Assembly: GCF_017654505.1 (NCBI RefSeq)
Contig: NC_054534.1
Span: 43,622,226-43,686,225, forward strand
Length of the DNA: 64,000 nt
Direction: 5' to 3'
Origin: Polyodon spathula
Lineage: Eukaryota; Chordata; Actinopteri; Acipenseriformes; Polyodontidae
A program made the position numbers and the translations under genes. The stretch's first letter is position 1. Each line of letters starts with the position of its first letter. A model generated the notes under the pieces. It was not told the origin of the DNA. It saw only the letters and a list, made by a program, of their open reading frames with translations, and ran no database searches. Shown piece after piece: positions 24,018 through 34,561 of this stretch.

Positions 24018-24968
24018 CCCACAAGATTGCCACACCTAGCAACAGCAGGCCACGCAAGACCCTTAATGATTGGCTGCAAGTTTTTTTTTTGTTTGTTTTT
24101 TTTTCCCATTTTGTCAGGCACGCGCCCCCAAAAAAGTTTCCAAAGATGAAAAAAGAAAAAAAAAAAAACTAACTTGAGTTAATTTTGAGCCCAATCAGTT
24201 TACGCATAATTTTAAAAGCTTTGGTATTTGTAAAAACTTTAAAAGTACCGCTAGAGGAAAGGGAACCCCTAAAATAAATAAATGAATACAATTAAAAAAA
24301 AAAAAAAAAAAAAAAAAACGGAAGCCTGTATACACAAGATCATAAAGCAATACTGTTCAATTCCTATACTATCCAGTATATTGCAGCACTTATTAAATTG
24401 TGTTAAACTGCTCCAAGTACTTGACATCTAGAATATGAAACAAAACAATATTAATTAACCCAGGGCAATTCATTCTTCGTGTTCTCGTTTAAAACTGGTT
24501 CCAATTACATCAACAAATTGTATCAGTGCCTTTATATAGAGGCTTGTTGGGAAATCAGGTATTGTATGATCTTTTTGCATTATATGGTGTTACGCTATCC
24601 AGAACTCCATGAATAATAGTAAGATTATATCGAAGCTCAAAAGACAGAGTGCAACCCGTCCCGTCCGTCCCCCCCTTCCGTCCCCTCTTCGAGTCTCTGG
24701 AACGACTCGTTGCTTTCGCTTCACGTGCACGCGCAGCTCATAGACACAGACGGCAGGGAGATTTTAATACCAACACATAATCGTTGCGTGCTGTTTTTAT
24801 TATCTGGTAAAATAAAATAAAAAATAAAAAAATAATAAAAACGATAGCTATATAAATACAGATCATTATTAACGTTTCCCAGCAAAGTGGTTTGAATCAA
24901 AATAGCTTTAGTGTGTTATCTTGAAGTAAAGATATTTGCTGTAGTTGAATTATATATATATACACACA
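24018..24968. other. ANXA1 upstream region
   Basis: AT-rich overall, with one GC-rich island at about 24655-24765 containing CCCGTCCCGTCCGTCCCCCC, CACGTG (24722-24727 area) and several CpG. It could be an enhancer or alternative promoter; no exon is visible. Confidence 0.35.
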
Positions 24969-26570
24969 CAGCTCTGGAAAAAATTAAGAGACCACTGCAA
25001 AATTATCAGTTTCTCTGGTTTTACTATTTATAGGTATGTGTTTGGGTAAAATGAACATTTTTGTTTTATTCTATAAACTACTGACAACATTTCTCCCAAA
25101 TTCTAAATAAAAATATTGTCATTTTGAGCATTTATTTGCAGAAAATGACAACTGGTCAAAATAACAAAAAAGATGCAGTGTTGTCAGACCTCGAATAATG
25201 CAAAGAAAATAAGTTCATATTCATTTTTAAACAACACAATACTAATGTTTTAACTTAGGAAGAGTTCAGAAATCAATATTTGGTGGAGTAACCCTGATTT
25301 TCAAGTACAGCTTTCATGTGTCTTGGCATGCTCTCCACCAGTCTTTCACATTGATGTTGGGTGACTTTATGCCACTCCTGGCGCAAAAATTCAAGCAGCT
25401 CGGCTTTGTTTGATGGCTTGTGACCATCCGTCTTCCTCTTGATCACATTCCAGAGGTTTTCAATGGGGTTCAGGTCTGGAGATTGGGCTGGCCATGACAG
25501 GGTCTTGATCTGGTGGTCCTCCATTCACACCTTGATTGACCTGGCTGTGTGGCATGGAGCATTGTCCTGCTGGAAAAAACAATCCTCAGAGTTGGGGAAC
25601 ATTGTCAGAGCAGAAGGAAGCAAGTTTTCTTCCAGGACAACCTTGTACTTGGCTTGATTCATGCGTCCTTCACAAAGACAAATCTGCCCGATTCCAGCCT
25701 TGCTGAAGCACCCCCAGATCATCACCGATCCTCCACCACATTTCACAGTGGGTGCGAGACACTGTGGCTTGTAGGCCTCTCCAGGTCTCTGTCTAACCAT
25801 TAGACGACCAGGTGTTGGGCAAAGCTGAAAATTGGACTCATCAGAGAAGATGACCTTACTCCAGTCCTCTACGGTCCAATCCTTATGGTCTTTTGCAAAC
25901 CTCAGCCTGGCTCTTCTTTGCTTCTCATTGATGAAGGGCTTTTTTCTAGCTTTGCACGACTTCAGCCCTGCCCCTAGGAGCCTGTTTTGAACTATCCTCG
26001 CCGTGCACTTCACCCCAGCTGCCGTTTGCCATTCTTTTTGTAGGTCACTTGATGTCATCCTACGGTTGCTGAGTGACATTCGAATGAGTTGGCGGTCACC
26101 CCGGTCACTGGAGAGTCGTTTTCGCCCTCTGCCGGTCTGTAGCTTTGTTGTCTCTAATGTGTGCTGCTTGACCTTGTTCTTATGAACTGCCGTCTTTGAA
26201 ATTTTAAGGATGGAAGCAACCCGACGCTCACTGTATCCCTCTGCCAGTAAAGCCAGAATTGAACCCTTCTTTTCCTCACTCAAAACTTTCCTTTTCAACT
26301 CTTTGGGCATGGTCAATAGTTATTTTTTGATTCCAATTACTTTTGAGGTACTACTAGCACTGTTTTGCCATCCAGCTGGTCCTATTGCAAGAGGATAGTG
26401 ATGACCACAGGAGTGGTTTTTATACTTTTCCTCATTAAATAAGATTTGGTTCAGGTGATCCCCTAATCAGTACCTCATTCAGTAGAATGAGGTGTGCCTG
26501 TGTTGGAATTCAACAGACACTGGAATGGAATGGCTGCCATACATGTAGAGATGTTGATTTAAGAAAAAAT

Positions 26571-26572
<2 letters not shown>
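24969..26572 (-). mobile_element. Tc1-like element, far end missing
   Basis: The left terminus CAGCTCTGGAAAAAATTAAG AGACC is a known type of Tc1 inverted repeat end. The matching inverted repeat expected near 26.57 kb is absent: sequence stops after 'gatttaagaaaaaattg' and passes directly into a (TA)n tract. The element therefore lost one terminus and cannot be mobilised as it stands. It encodes a nearly intact transposase. Confidence 0.85.
25273..26316 (-). pseudogene. Tc1-like transposase with a single in-frame stop
   Basis: The frame is continuous for 347 codons apart from one TGA at 25525-25527. The N-terminus MTMPKELKRKVLSEE leads to a helix-turn-helix (YSERRVASILKISKTAVHKN) and a GRGRKR AT-hook-like motif. 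The catalytic triad is present: FSDESNF (first Asp), FFQQDNAPCH (second Asp) and [10 protein letters not shown] (Glu, 34 residues later). The C-terminus is NQGYSTKY. The stop lies between the second Asp and the Glu, so translation would lose the third catalytic residue. Start chosen as the ATG that gives the family's usual length. Confidence 0.92.

Positions 26573-26573
<1 letters not shown>

Positions 26574-26645
<72 letters not shown>
26574..26645. repeat. (TA)n microsatellite
   Basis: About 70 bases of TA between the broken end of one Tc1 element and a remnant of another. Confidence 0.95.
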
Positions 26646-26646
<1 letters not shown>

Positions 26647-26871
26647 CAATTTCAAATCAATATTAGTTGTGTCCACCCTTTGCCTTCAAAACAGCATCAA
26701 TTCTTTGGTTTGTCACACCAAATATGGATTTGATTTTTAGATTTTTCTTCTGTTCACTCACTTTGTATTTAGTTGATTGATAAATATAATTTATTAACAT
26801 GTCTATTTTTCAAAGCATTCTTACTTTACAGCATTTTTCACACCTGCCTAAAACTTTTGCACAGTACTGTA
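26646..26871 (+). mobile_element. Short Tc1/mariner remnant
   Basis: It contains 'gtgtccaccctttgccttcaaaacagc', typical of sequence near Tc1 transposase ends, and finishes with CCTAAAACTTTTGCACAGTACTG followed by TA, a Tc1-type terminal repeat. The other terminus is absent. Confidence 0.55.
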
Positions 26872-26888
26872 TATTTATAGTAGCTATC

Positions 26889-26957
26889 CGTGCATCTGTG
26901 TTTCGTGTACTGTATTCCCTTTTGTTCCCATTGTATTTGTGTGCTTTTTTTACCGCT
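26889..26957 (+). mobile_element. 5' LTR of Gypsy element B, first part
   Basis: The sequence from 'ccgtgcatctgtgtttcgtgtac' to 'gtgtgctttttttaccgct' matches 34562-34631 of the 3' LTR. It is interrupted at 26957 by element A and resumes at 30079. Confidence 0.8.
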
Positions 26958-27565
26958 TGTGACAAAGTGCCTGCCCCTGTGTGTATTTTCTGTTATATGT
27001 TGCGTGTGGTGTGTTAAATGTTGATATATAGTCATTGGTACACGGGATATAAACGGGTATGTGTAACACGAGTGTTTAAAATGTATATTTGTATTTAGGC
27101 ATGAGGATTGCACAGCACTTCACGTGCAAGTAAAAAGTAATAATATGTGAGCACGGGGAATTGCACTTTATTAATTCACGTGCAGTTGTACTGAGACTCC
27201 AGTTGAATGACTGATTAGCAATCAAGTCTCGGTACAGCTGCATAAAAGCAGCATGTTTTCACATACTCGGGGTTGTGTGTTTGGTGAGTGGAGAACATAT
27301 GGAGGTGGATGTAAAGATAATAAGAATAGTTAAAGTATCTGCTCACCATGTTTGTCTGTATAGTCTGTTTTGTTTGTCTTTTTGTTTTGGCGACGAGTGC
27401 CGTCCTGTGTTTTTGGTTGTTACAACCGTTTATTTTCTGTCTGTTCTGATCACTCATTAAATGCTGAGCGAAGCCATTCGCTCAGCTCCACCAAACTCCG
27501 CCTCTCTCTTTGTTTATTTTCCTGTTTCTGGTCAGACTTCCCCCACTCCGGCCGTCTTTATGACA
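26958..27565 (+). mobile_element. Family A 5' LTR
   Basis: It starts TGTGACAAAGTGCCTGCC and ends GTCTTTATGACA. It contains two CACGTG sites (27121-27126 and 27177-27182), a TATA-like GCATAAAAGCAG near 27240 and an ATTAAATGCTGAGCG block near 27457. It shares its full length with 29522-30073 and 47848-48489. Confidence 0.9.
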
Positions 27566-27590
27566 TGTGGTGTCAGAACCGGGACAATAG
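27566..27590 (+). promoter_or_regulatory. Primer binding site of element A
   Basis: TGGTGTCAGAACCGGGAC begins two bases after the LTR. It has the position and form of a retrotransposon primer binding site. The priming tRNA was not determined. Confidence 0.55.
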
Positions 27591-27688
27591 CGCCTCCAAA
27601 CATCAGACCAGGGCACGAACTGCAGTTTGTGTGGGAAAAAGAAAAAGTGTTTTTGGATTAGAAAAAAAAAAATAAAATAAAGAAAGAA

Positions 27689-29260
27689 ATGGGGAGAAGC
27701 AGGAGAGGAAAACGTCAGCAACGACTGCAGGAGGAGGAGAAGGAGGAACTAGAGCCCAGGAGGGAGGAAACAGAGCCTTTCCCGTCATCTGAGGATATGC
27801 TGGACTGGGTGTCGGACCTGGATTGGAGTGGGGAGGACCTCCCACTGGTTGTTGACCTACTGTGGGCCAGAGATGGGGAACGTTGGGAACACTGGGAACA
27901 ACACCACTACCCAGTGCCCTTCGTGAACCCGGCAGCCATGGTGATTAATTACTTGGCTGCTGATATGGGACTGCCCCAGCAGGTTGCATTCCAAGTGGGA
28001 GGAGCCACGCCTACCTGCATCCTCAATGGGCTGAAGGGAGATGACATGCAGCTCACATCTCCACCAGCAGAGGAAGAATACCTGCTGGTTTCGCCAGAGG
28101 GAGAGGAGCCATTGTTTCCATCTCAAGTGCCAGAGGGAGAGGTCCCACCGCTGTCTACAGAGCAGGAGGGAGAGCCGCACCAGTCCCCTGCAAGTGAGGG
28201 AGAGCCGCACCAGTCCCCTGTAACAAGGGTAGACCACACTGCCACTCCCACCTCCGCCACCAGGAGACTACAGGCCGCTCCACCTCCGTCTCCAGGAGAC
28301 TACATGCCTCCGCCACCTTCACCGGCAGGAGCAGAGCAGCAGGAGCTGCCTCTGCCTCCGCCACCTCCACCGGCAGGAGCAGAGCAGCAGGAGCTGTCTC
28401 CGCCACCGCCACCTCCACCGGCAGGAGCAGAGCAGCAGGAGCTGCCTTTGCCTCCTCCACCAGCAGAGGGTGAATGCCTGCTGGGTCCCTGTCCACCAGC
28501 AGAGGGTGAATGTCTGCCACCAGAAGAGGGTGAATGCCTGCTGGGTCCCTGTCCACCAGCAGAGGATGAATGCCTGCTGGTATCACTTCCCCCACCGTCA
28601 TGAGGAGAGGATCTGGAGCTGCCTCTGCTTCCATCATCATCAGGGGGAGAGGAGCAGGAGCTGCCTCTCCTTTCACCAGAAGGACCAGGACTAGATGCTG
28701 ACGGTCCTCAGCAGCCCTTGCATTGGCTGCTGAGGGAAGCACGGGGAAGAACCGGCAGGCCGCAGTGGCTAAGAAGAGGGCCAACAACCATACAGCAGCT
28801 TGTCGTGACTCCCTGCCACGCTTTGCCCAAGGATGCCTGCCACGCTTCGCCAATGGATGCCTGCCTGGCATTACCTGGGGTTGCCTGTCGCTCCGCATTG
28901 CCTGGGGTTGCCTGTCACTCTGCATCACCTGGGGTTGCTGGAACTGCTTCGCCTGGGGTTGCCAGCCGCTCTGCATCGTCTGGGGTTGCCAGTCGCTCCG
29001 CATCACCTGGGGCTGCCTGTTGCTCTGCATCGCAGCAGGAAGTACTGTGGCCAGAACCCCACCAAGGGGAGGAGGTCAGGAGACCACCAACCCCAACAGC
29101 AGTTTCACTGCCGGAGATCGTGCGGGAGGTCAGGAGACCTGCTTCCACTGCATCACTTTCGCTGCCAGAAGTACTGTGGTTGGAGCCACACCAAGGGGAG
29201 CTGCTGGCTACGAAGAAGGGGGTTGGTCTCCTTTCCACTGCCAGGACTACCCTGGCTTGA
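27689..29260 (+). CDS. Gag-like ORF of element A with one in-frame TGA
   Basis: The first open part (27689-28603) has 304 codons; the same frame continues to 29260 after a TGA at 28601-28603. Residues 1-30 are highly charged and basic (MGRSRRGKRQQRLQEEE). Residues 36-94 form a Trp-rich domain (DMLDWVSDL, RWEHWEQ, AAMVINYLAADMG). This domain is clearly related to the minus-strand ORF of element C at about 43.3-43.5 kb. Residues about 130-304 are Pro/Glu-rich low-complexity repeats (PPPPAGAEQQEL, PAEGECLLGP). The part after the TGA has repeats of the type SASPGVA. No zinc knuckle is seen. The function is inferred as capsid-like from position only, and the domain does not match a gag family I can name. 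Confidence 0.6.
28850..29040 (+). repeat. Tandem minisatellite inside element A
   Basis: About seven degenerate copies of a unit of roughly 27-30 bases centred on 'cctggggttgcc(a/t)g(c/t)cgctc(c/t)gcat'. They encode GVA-SRSASPGVA-type repeats in the ORF frame. Confidence 0.8.
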
Positions 29261-29521
29261 GGAGCCAGACTGGGGACTATTAATGTCTCTGCTGACAGCA
29301 TTTCCGCTGTCAGCTGGGAAGCTGCCGGCATTGCCATCAGCAGTAGAAGAGTGGCAGGAGTATGCCACCCCACTGACAGCATTGCTGTTGACAGCCTTAC
29401 GACCTGTGGGCCCCTTGAAGCCTCCGGTCCTGGCCCAGGACTTTGTGCTGAACTTTTTGGCATTTACAGGGGGAGGTGGCCATTCAGGCCATGTGTGCTT
29501 TGCATGGGGGGGGGGGGTATA

Positions 29522-30073
29522 TGTGACAAAGTACCCTCCCCTGTGTGTATTTTCTGTTATATGTTGCGTGTGGTGTGTTAAACGTTGGTGTATAGTCATT
29601 GGTACACGGGATATAAACAGGTTTGTGTAACATGAGTGTTTAAAATGTATATTTGTATTTAGGCACAAGGATTGCACAGGACTTCACGTGCAAGTAAAAT
29701 GTAATATGTGAGCATGGAGAATTGCACTTTATTAATTCACGTGCAGTTGTACTCAGACTCCAATTGAATGATTAGCAGTCGAGCATAAAAGCAGCATGTT
29801 TTCACATACTCAGGGTTGTGTGTTCGGTGAGTGGAGAACGGTGAGTGGAGAAGTGTTTGTCTGTATAGTCTGTTTTGTTTGTCTTTTTTGTTTTGGCGAC
29901 GAGTGCCGTGTCCTGTGTTTTTGTTTGTTACAACTGTTTATTTTCTGTCTGTTCTGTTCACTCATTAAATGCTGAGCGAAGCCGTTCGCTCTGCTCCACC
30001 AAACTCCACCTCCGTCTTTGTTTATTTTCCTGTTTCTGGTCGGACGTCCCCCACTACGACCATCTTTGTGACA
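29522..30073 (+). mobile_element. Family A 3' LTR
   Basis: It starts TGTGACAAAGTACCC and ends CATCTTTGTGACA. It is about 56 bases shorter than the 5' LTR and has scattered differences, so the insertion is not recent. CACGTG sites lie at 29685-29690 and 29738-29743. Confidence 0.9.
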
Positions 30074-30078
30074 CCTCT

Positions 30079-30288
30079 GTATTGTGTTTCTTTCCTCGTC
30101 TGTATTGCCTGCAGTTGTGGGTTAGCTCTGTCCCTGTGTTTGTCTGTGATCTGGCCTGCACGCATGATGCGCCCTGTGTTCCTGTCATTGGCTGTTGTAG
30201 GTCTGTGCCCATTGGTTCTGGTGTATGGCTAGGAACCAATGGGATATGTGTTCGCTCTGCACCCGATTAGCATAAAGGGGGAAGAGTG
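30079..30288 (+). mobile_element. 5' LTR of Gypsy element B, second part
   Basis: It matches the 3' LTR at 34632-34840 (GTATTGTGTTTCTT, GCCTGCAGTTG, GTGCCCATTGGTTC, GATTAGCATAAAGGGGG). After the run of G the downstream LTR end and the primer site are missing, so a deletion joins the LTR directly to gag. Confidence 0.8.
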
Positions 30289-30340
30289 CCGTGACCCGCC
30301 GCCTCCCATCGCAAGAAGAGCCAAACAACAGGAGGGAGAA

Positions 30341-30556
30341 ATGGCTCAGAGTATCGCCGCACTGACAGAGACCCAGCGGGGCGTTGTTGCTGTCCAACAG
30401 GCCATGGTAGAACAACCTGGACTGCACCCTCCTCTGGGTCCTCATCTCTGCTGGGGGTGCGGGCAACCCGGTCACATCCATGCCTACTGCCCACAGCATG
30501 AACCGCAGCCGAAGAATAACCGACCGCCAGTGGGACACGAGAGATGGCCAAAGTAA
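30341..30556 (+). pseudogene. Element B gag C-terminal part with zinc knuckle
   Basis: From ATG at 30341 the frame reads MAQSIAALTETQRGVVAVQQ, then CWGCGQPGHIHAYC, a canonical C-X2-C-X4-H-X4-C knuckle for RNA binding. The capsid portion is absent. A stop at 30556 is followed by further broken gag/pol sequence. Confidence 0.75.
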
Positions 30557-30660
30557 GAGGGGAAGCTTCGGCCCGGGCTTTCAACCTCGAACGAAACATC
30601 AACAAGCCCGTCATCTTGGGAAGAGCCGGGATTGGGGCACACCTCCATCTGCACTGCTAG

Positions 30661-30945
30661 GTGGACGGCGTACCCTGCACTGCCCTGATAGACACGGGAT
30701 CCACCGTCACCCTGGTCAGGCCTGACATCCTCCAACAAGTGGGCCAGTCCAGCAGGGCTAAAGTAGCGGACATGGAGGTGCAACTGCGGACGGTGATGGA
30801 ACAGCTATCCCCGATGCAAGGAAGGGGGCTGCTGCAGCTGCGTCTGGGGGAGATCACCTTTGATCAGGAAGTCTGGGTCGCCGATATCCAGGACCAGTGC
30901 ATCCTGGGACTAGACTTCCTTCAGCAAGCAAGAGGGGCGACTTGA
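30661..30945 (+). pseudogene. Element B retropepsin
   Basis: The frame has the active-site motif ALIDTGSTVTLVRP (DTG/S) near its start and ILGLDFLQQ near the end, the two ends of a Gypsy aspartic protease. It would cleave the element's polyprotein, but it is separated from gag and RT by stops. Confidence 0.8.
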
Positions 30946-31019
30946 CCTGGCGGAAGGGACGGTGACCTTCAGAGCGGGCCTGCCACTGGCCCTAGATGAA
31001 TGAGCCACCCCGCCCTGTT

Positions 31020-31480
31020 TAACCCTGGTACAGGCTAGGCTTCTCAAGGGCTCCCACAAAAGGTGGCAGCCAGAGTTGAAGCACCGGTGGAAAGCCAAAG
31101 CCAAAGCCAAAGCCAGAGCCAGAGCTACGGCCATCATCACTGCATCCAGTCTTCCCTACTCATCTCCAGCCGGCAATTGCTAGTCCTTTTAATGGCTGTC
31201 AACGGCGTGTGCCAAGAGCAAAGCACAAACCATACACAATATCGGTGACGACCACCAGTACCCCCACTAAACCCCGGCAAGCCCCAGTCCTTTTAAGGGC
31301 TCCTGCAAAGTGTGTGAGCAGAGAGGAAGAGTCCAGAGCAGATCCACAGCAAAGCACCAGCGAGTGTCAGCTCTTTTACGGGCTCCTGCAACCGATGCGT
31401 TCATAAAGCACGAAGCCGCCTTAGTGAGGCTACGGAGGGGGTGTACTAGTGCAGCAAAGAAGGGCTCCTGGAACAAGAGA
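31020..31480 (+). repeat. Degenerate repeats within element B
   Basis: Four variants of 'cttttaagggctcctgcaaa' (about 31046, 31186, 31290, 31375), spaced about 85-140 bases apart, with AGCCAA hexamer repeats at 31090-31125. They lie between protease and RT. Confidence 0.5.
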
Positions 31481-31579
31481 GAGCTCAACTCTGAGCCCTA
31501 CTGTGAGAGTTTGAGCACATCTTTGCGGTTAGGCCAGAGGAGGGGGGACGAACAGGAATGGTACAGCACCAGATCGATA

Positions 31580-32790
31580 TGGGACATTCACTTTAGCTGC
31601 CCCTGTTCAGACGTGAAGCGTCTGCAGATACCATCTGGGAGATGAAAGAAGTTGGGGTGATTGAACCGTCAGATAACACCTGGGCCGTGCCCGTGGTACT
31701 AGTAACCAAGAAAGATGACAGCCTTTGTTTCTGCATAGACTACTGCCGTTTAACACAGACACCAGGAAGACTCCTACCCACTTTCCCGTATTGACAAGTC
31801 ACTGGACCTCATTGCTGGGTCCTCCTGATTCAGCTCTCTTGACCTGCAGAGCTGTGGCAGGCTGGCGAGTGGATAGAGGCCCAGAGACAGACTGCAGTTC
31901 AAAAAAATAACTATTTTATTATAAATAAACAAAAATAAAGTGCACAAGGGCAAAATAACAGATACTCAAACACAAATAAAGCAAAAACAAAACTCACAAA
32001 AATAAAGTTTCCAGGCTGGGCAATGCCTTCACTGGATTTAGAAAATTCAAAAACCACAAAACAAACACCAACCTGCTTCCTCAGCTCTTTCTCCCCAAAT
32101 GAGAAGCAGAGGCCTCCTTTTATATCAGGTGGCTGGGCGCTGATTGATCGTTAATCAACCTAATCAACTAATCAACCCCAGCGCAGCCACCTGAACATAA
32201 TAAACCCAGGCAGGTAGGGGAAGTTAACCCCATCCCTGCCAATTTCTAAAGAGCAGAGCTTTGCTCTGCCACAAGAGCGGTTATTGGCAAGTGGAGCTCA
32301 CCCCCGATGCCAAGCCAAAGACCGCATTCTCCACGGGACAGGGCCTCTGGCAGTTCAACGTCATGCCGTTCGGACTGTGCAATGCTCCGGCATGTTTGAA
32401 CGGCTGATGGAGAAGGTACTGGACGGCATCCCCATAAAGGTGTGTGTAGTGTACCTGGACAACCTGCTGGAACATGGACTGACCTTTGAAGTAGCCCTGC
32501 TCCACCTTGCGACAAGTGCTGCAAAGAATCCAGGCCGCTGGACTGCGACTGCACCCTGGCAAGTGCCACCTTCCTCAGGCATCCGGTTAGCAAAGAGGAT
32601 ATCACTACCGACCCCGAGAAGATCTCCGCCATGCAGCAGTGGCCCACCCGAGCCTGGCTTATATGGCCTTGGCATCCTATTACAGGAGGTTTGTACCAGG
32701 GTTTGCTATCATTGCCAGCCCCCTTCACCGCCTCCTGGCAAGCAACAGCCCTTCCAATGGACTCCTGCACATGAGGCCACCTTCTCCTAA
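31580..32790 (+). pseudogene. Element B reverse transcriptase, split by a solo LTR
   Basis: The left part (31600-31850) reads EMKEVGVIEPSDNTWAVPVV and LVTKKDDSLCFCIDYCRL. The right part (32279-32700) reads GYWQVELTPDAK, MPFGLCNAPACFERLM and VVYLDNLLEHG, where the catalytic YLDD is altered to YLDN. Stops and frameshifts are frequent. The two halves are separated by a 421-bp LTR insertion at 31853-32273. Confidence 0.85.
31853..32273. mobile_element. Solo LTR, family C, inserted in element B RT
   Basis: It starts TGTGGCAGGCTGGCGAGTGG and ends TTTGCTCTGCCACA. It is flanked by perfect AGAGC duplications (31848-31852 and 32274-32278). The same LTR occurs at 43879-44316. No internal sequence remains. 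Confidence 0.92.
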
Positions 32791-32823
32791 CTGTAGCAGG
32801 CCCTGATTAGCGAGCTGGTCCTT

Positions 32824-33150
32824 GTGGCCTCATCCACGACAACCCCCTTCATCCTGGATACAGATGTCAGCAACGAAGGTATAGGTGCGGTGCTGTCTCA
32901 AGATAACCCTGAAGATGGAGAGAGAGTGGTAGCCTACTTCAGCTACACCGTTCGCAAGGCAGAGCGCAATTACTGTGTGACCTGGAGCCAAATGTTGGCG
33001 GTAGTGGAAGCCATTAATCACTACCGCCCCTACCTCTGTGATCACGAGTTTCTGCTCCACACTGACCACGCCACACTGCAGTGGTTGCTGCGGTTCCGAG
33101 GAACCCAAACGACAGGTAGCCTGCTGGCTCGAGACACTCCACTCTTATGA
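32824..33150 (+). pseudogene. Element B RNase H
   Basis: The frame reads FILDTDVSNEGIGAVLSQ, ERVVAYFSYTVRKAERNYCV and FLLHTDHATLQWLLRFRG, the Gypsy RNase H_like (RT_RNaseH) domain. In RT-RH-IN order it directly follows RT. Confidence 0.88.
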
Positions 33151-33435
33151 CCTGCAGATCCAACACCGGCCGGGGGTGTAGCACGGAAATGCTGACGCCC
33201 TTTCCAGACTACCTTGCAGTCCAGCACAAAATGAATGGAGAGAGATGCACTGGAAGAGGAAGGGGATGCGGTGATGATGATAGAGGTACAGACCCTGTCT
33301 GAAGCGGAGAGGCAGGAGCAGCAGAGGCAGGACCTAGAGCTCAGATGGATCCTGCGATGGAAAGAAGAGGGCCAATGACCCGACTGGGCTGAAGTATCCC
33401 CGCTCTCTCAGACAGTGAAAGTGCTACAGTCCCAA

Positions 33436-34286
33436 TAAGCTGTCTTTGGAGCTCCAGGAAGGCGTCATGCATTGCAGATGGCAAGTTCCATCCACCGGAG
33501 AAACCTGTAGCTGGTGGTGCCCGACTCGCTCGGACGCACCGTGCTCCAGGCCAACCATGGGGTGGCAGGGGTAGGGCATTTCGGTGTCTCCCAAACTCTG
33601 GCACACCTCCACGACTGGTACTACTGGGGGCGTTGCCGCTGCGATGTGAAGACCCACTGCCCACGGTGTGACGACTAGACCCCCAAGAAGGGACCAGATG
33701 AACAGCCACATGTACCCCTACAGCACTGCCAGGTCGGGGAACTAATGGGGATGGTGGTTATTGATGTGATGGTCCCCTTTTCCACCTCAGACAGCGATCT
33801 GTGTTGGCAGCGGTGAATTATTTCACCAAGTGGCCGGAAGCCTACAAGTTGCCGAACCAGGAGGCACAGACAGTGGCTGACGTGCTCCTCGGCGGGTTCT
33901 TCTCACCGTTCGGGGTCCCGCAGGAGCTACATTCTGATCAGGGCCGTAACTTTGAGAGCAAGGTCTTCTGCGATTTCTGCAAGCGGCTAGGGATCAGCAA
34001 GACCTGCACCACCCCCCTTTGACCACAAACCGATGGTTTGGTTGACCTGGACGCACCCTGGATTGGACCCTGTACAGATCTGGCCTGCATGGGAGAGGTG
34101 GTCTACATAGTCCAGCTGCTAGCCTGGAATTGCAAGGTGGTACTCCACCGTGACCGGCGTGCCCCCGAGGTTGGCCGTTGCATCCCTCAGCCCAGCAGTC
34201 GCCTCTCCAAGGGTCTCACCATCAGTGACCAGGAAGCCCCCTGCCTTGTCGGTGCTAGCAACCTCCTTTACCAGCTCAGGACCTGA
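33436..34286 (+). pseudogene. Element B integrase
   Basis: Around 33540-33680 frames give the H2C2 zinc domain (VAGVGHFGVSQTLAHLHDWY, then CDVKTHCPRC). The frame at 33801-34022 is the catalytic core (VNYFTKWPEAYKLPNQEAQT, GVPQELHSDQGRNFES). At 34098-34160 it reads GEVVYIVQL and KVVLHRDRRAP, the C-terminal SH3-like region. The central core after the second Asp is deleted. Order is RT-RH-IN, unlike the two Gmr1-like elements in this window. Confidence 0.85.
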
Positions 34287-34561
34287 ATGGGACTCTCCCT
34301 GAAGGGGGACTCGGGCACAGTGACCCCGGCAGCTGCCAGCTTGTTAACGGGACTTTGTGTCCTCTGCTGCACAGCCCAGTTGGGCAAGCGAACCGTGACT
34401 GTTCAGAGCGCCTCGCGTTACAGTCACTTGGGGGGGTTAATGGGTTGCTTTTAGGCTGGAAGCCTTGTACACTCATCAGGATCGACAGCGGCAACATGGA
34501 AGACCTGGAACGGATCACTAGCGATGGAACTGGACTCTTGGACCTTGTGTTCACTGAACTT

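Larger units (their letters stand above)
26953..30078 (+). mobile_element. LTR element A (non-autonomous), inserted in the LTR of element B
   Basis: Two LTRs (26958-27565 and 29522-30073) flank about 1.96 kb. The flanks are CCGCT (26953-26957) and CCTCT (30074-30078), a 5-bp target duplication with one change. The uninterrupted target 'taccgctgtattgtg' survives in the 3' LTR of element B near 34626. A tRNA-primer-like TGGTGTCAGAACCGGGA follows LTR1, and a G-rich polypurine run precedes LTR2. No protease, RT or integrase is present, so it relies on enzymes from elsewhere. Confidence 0.88.

Noticed and set aside
28155..29030. Long minus-strand ORF over element A
   Set aside because: It lies opposite the gag-like ORF and its repeats; the sequence looks like a low-complexity shadow.
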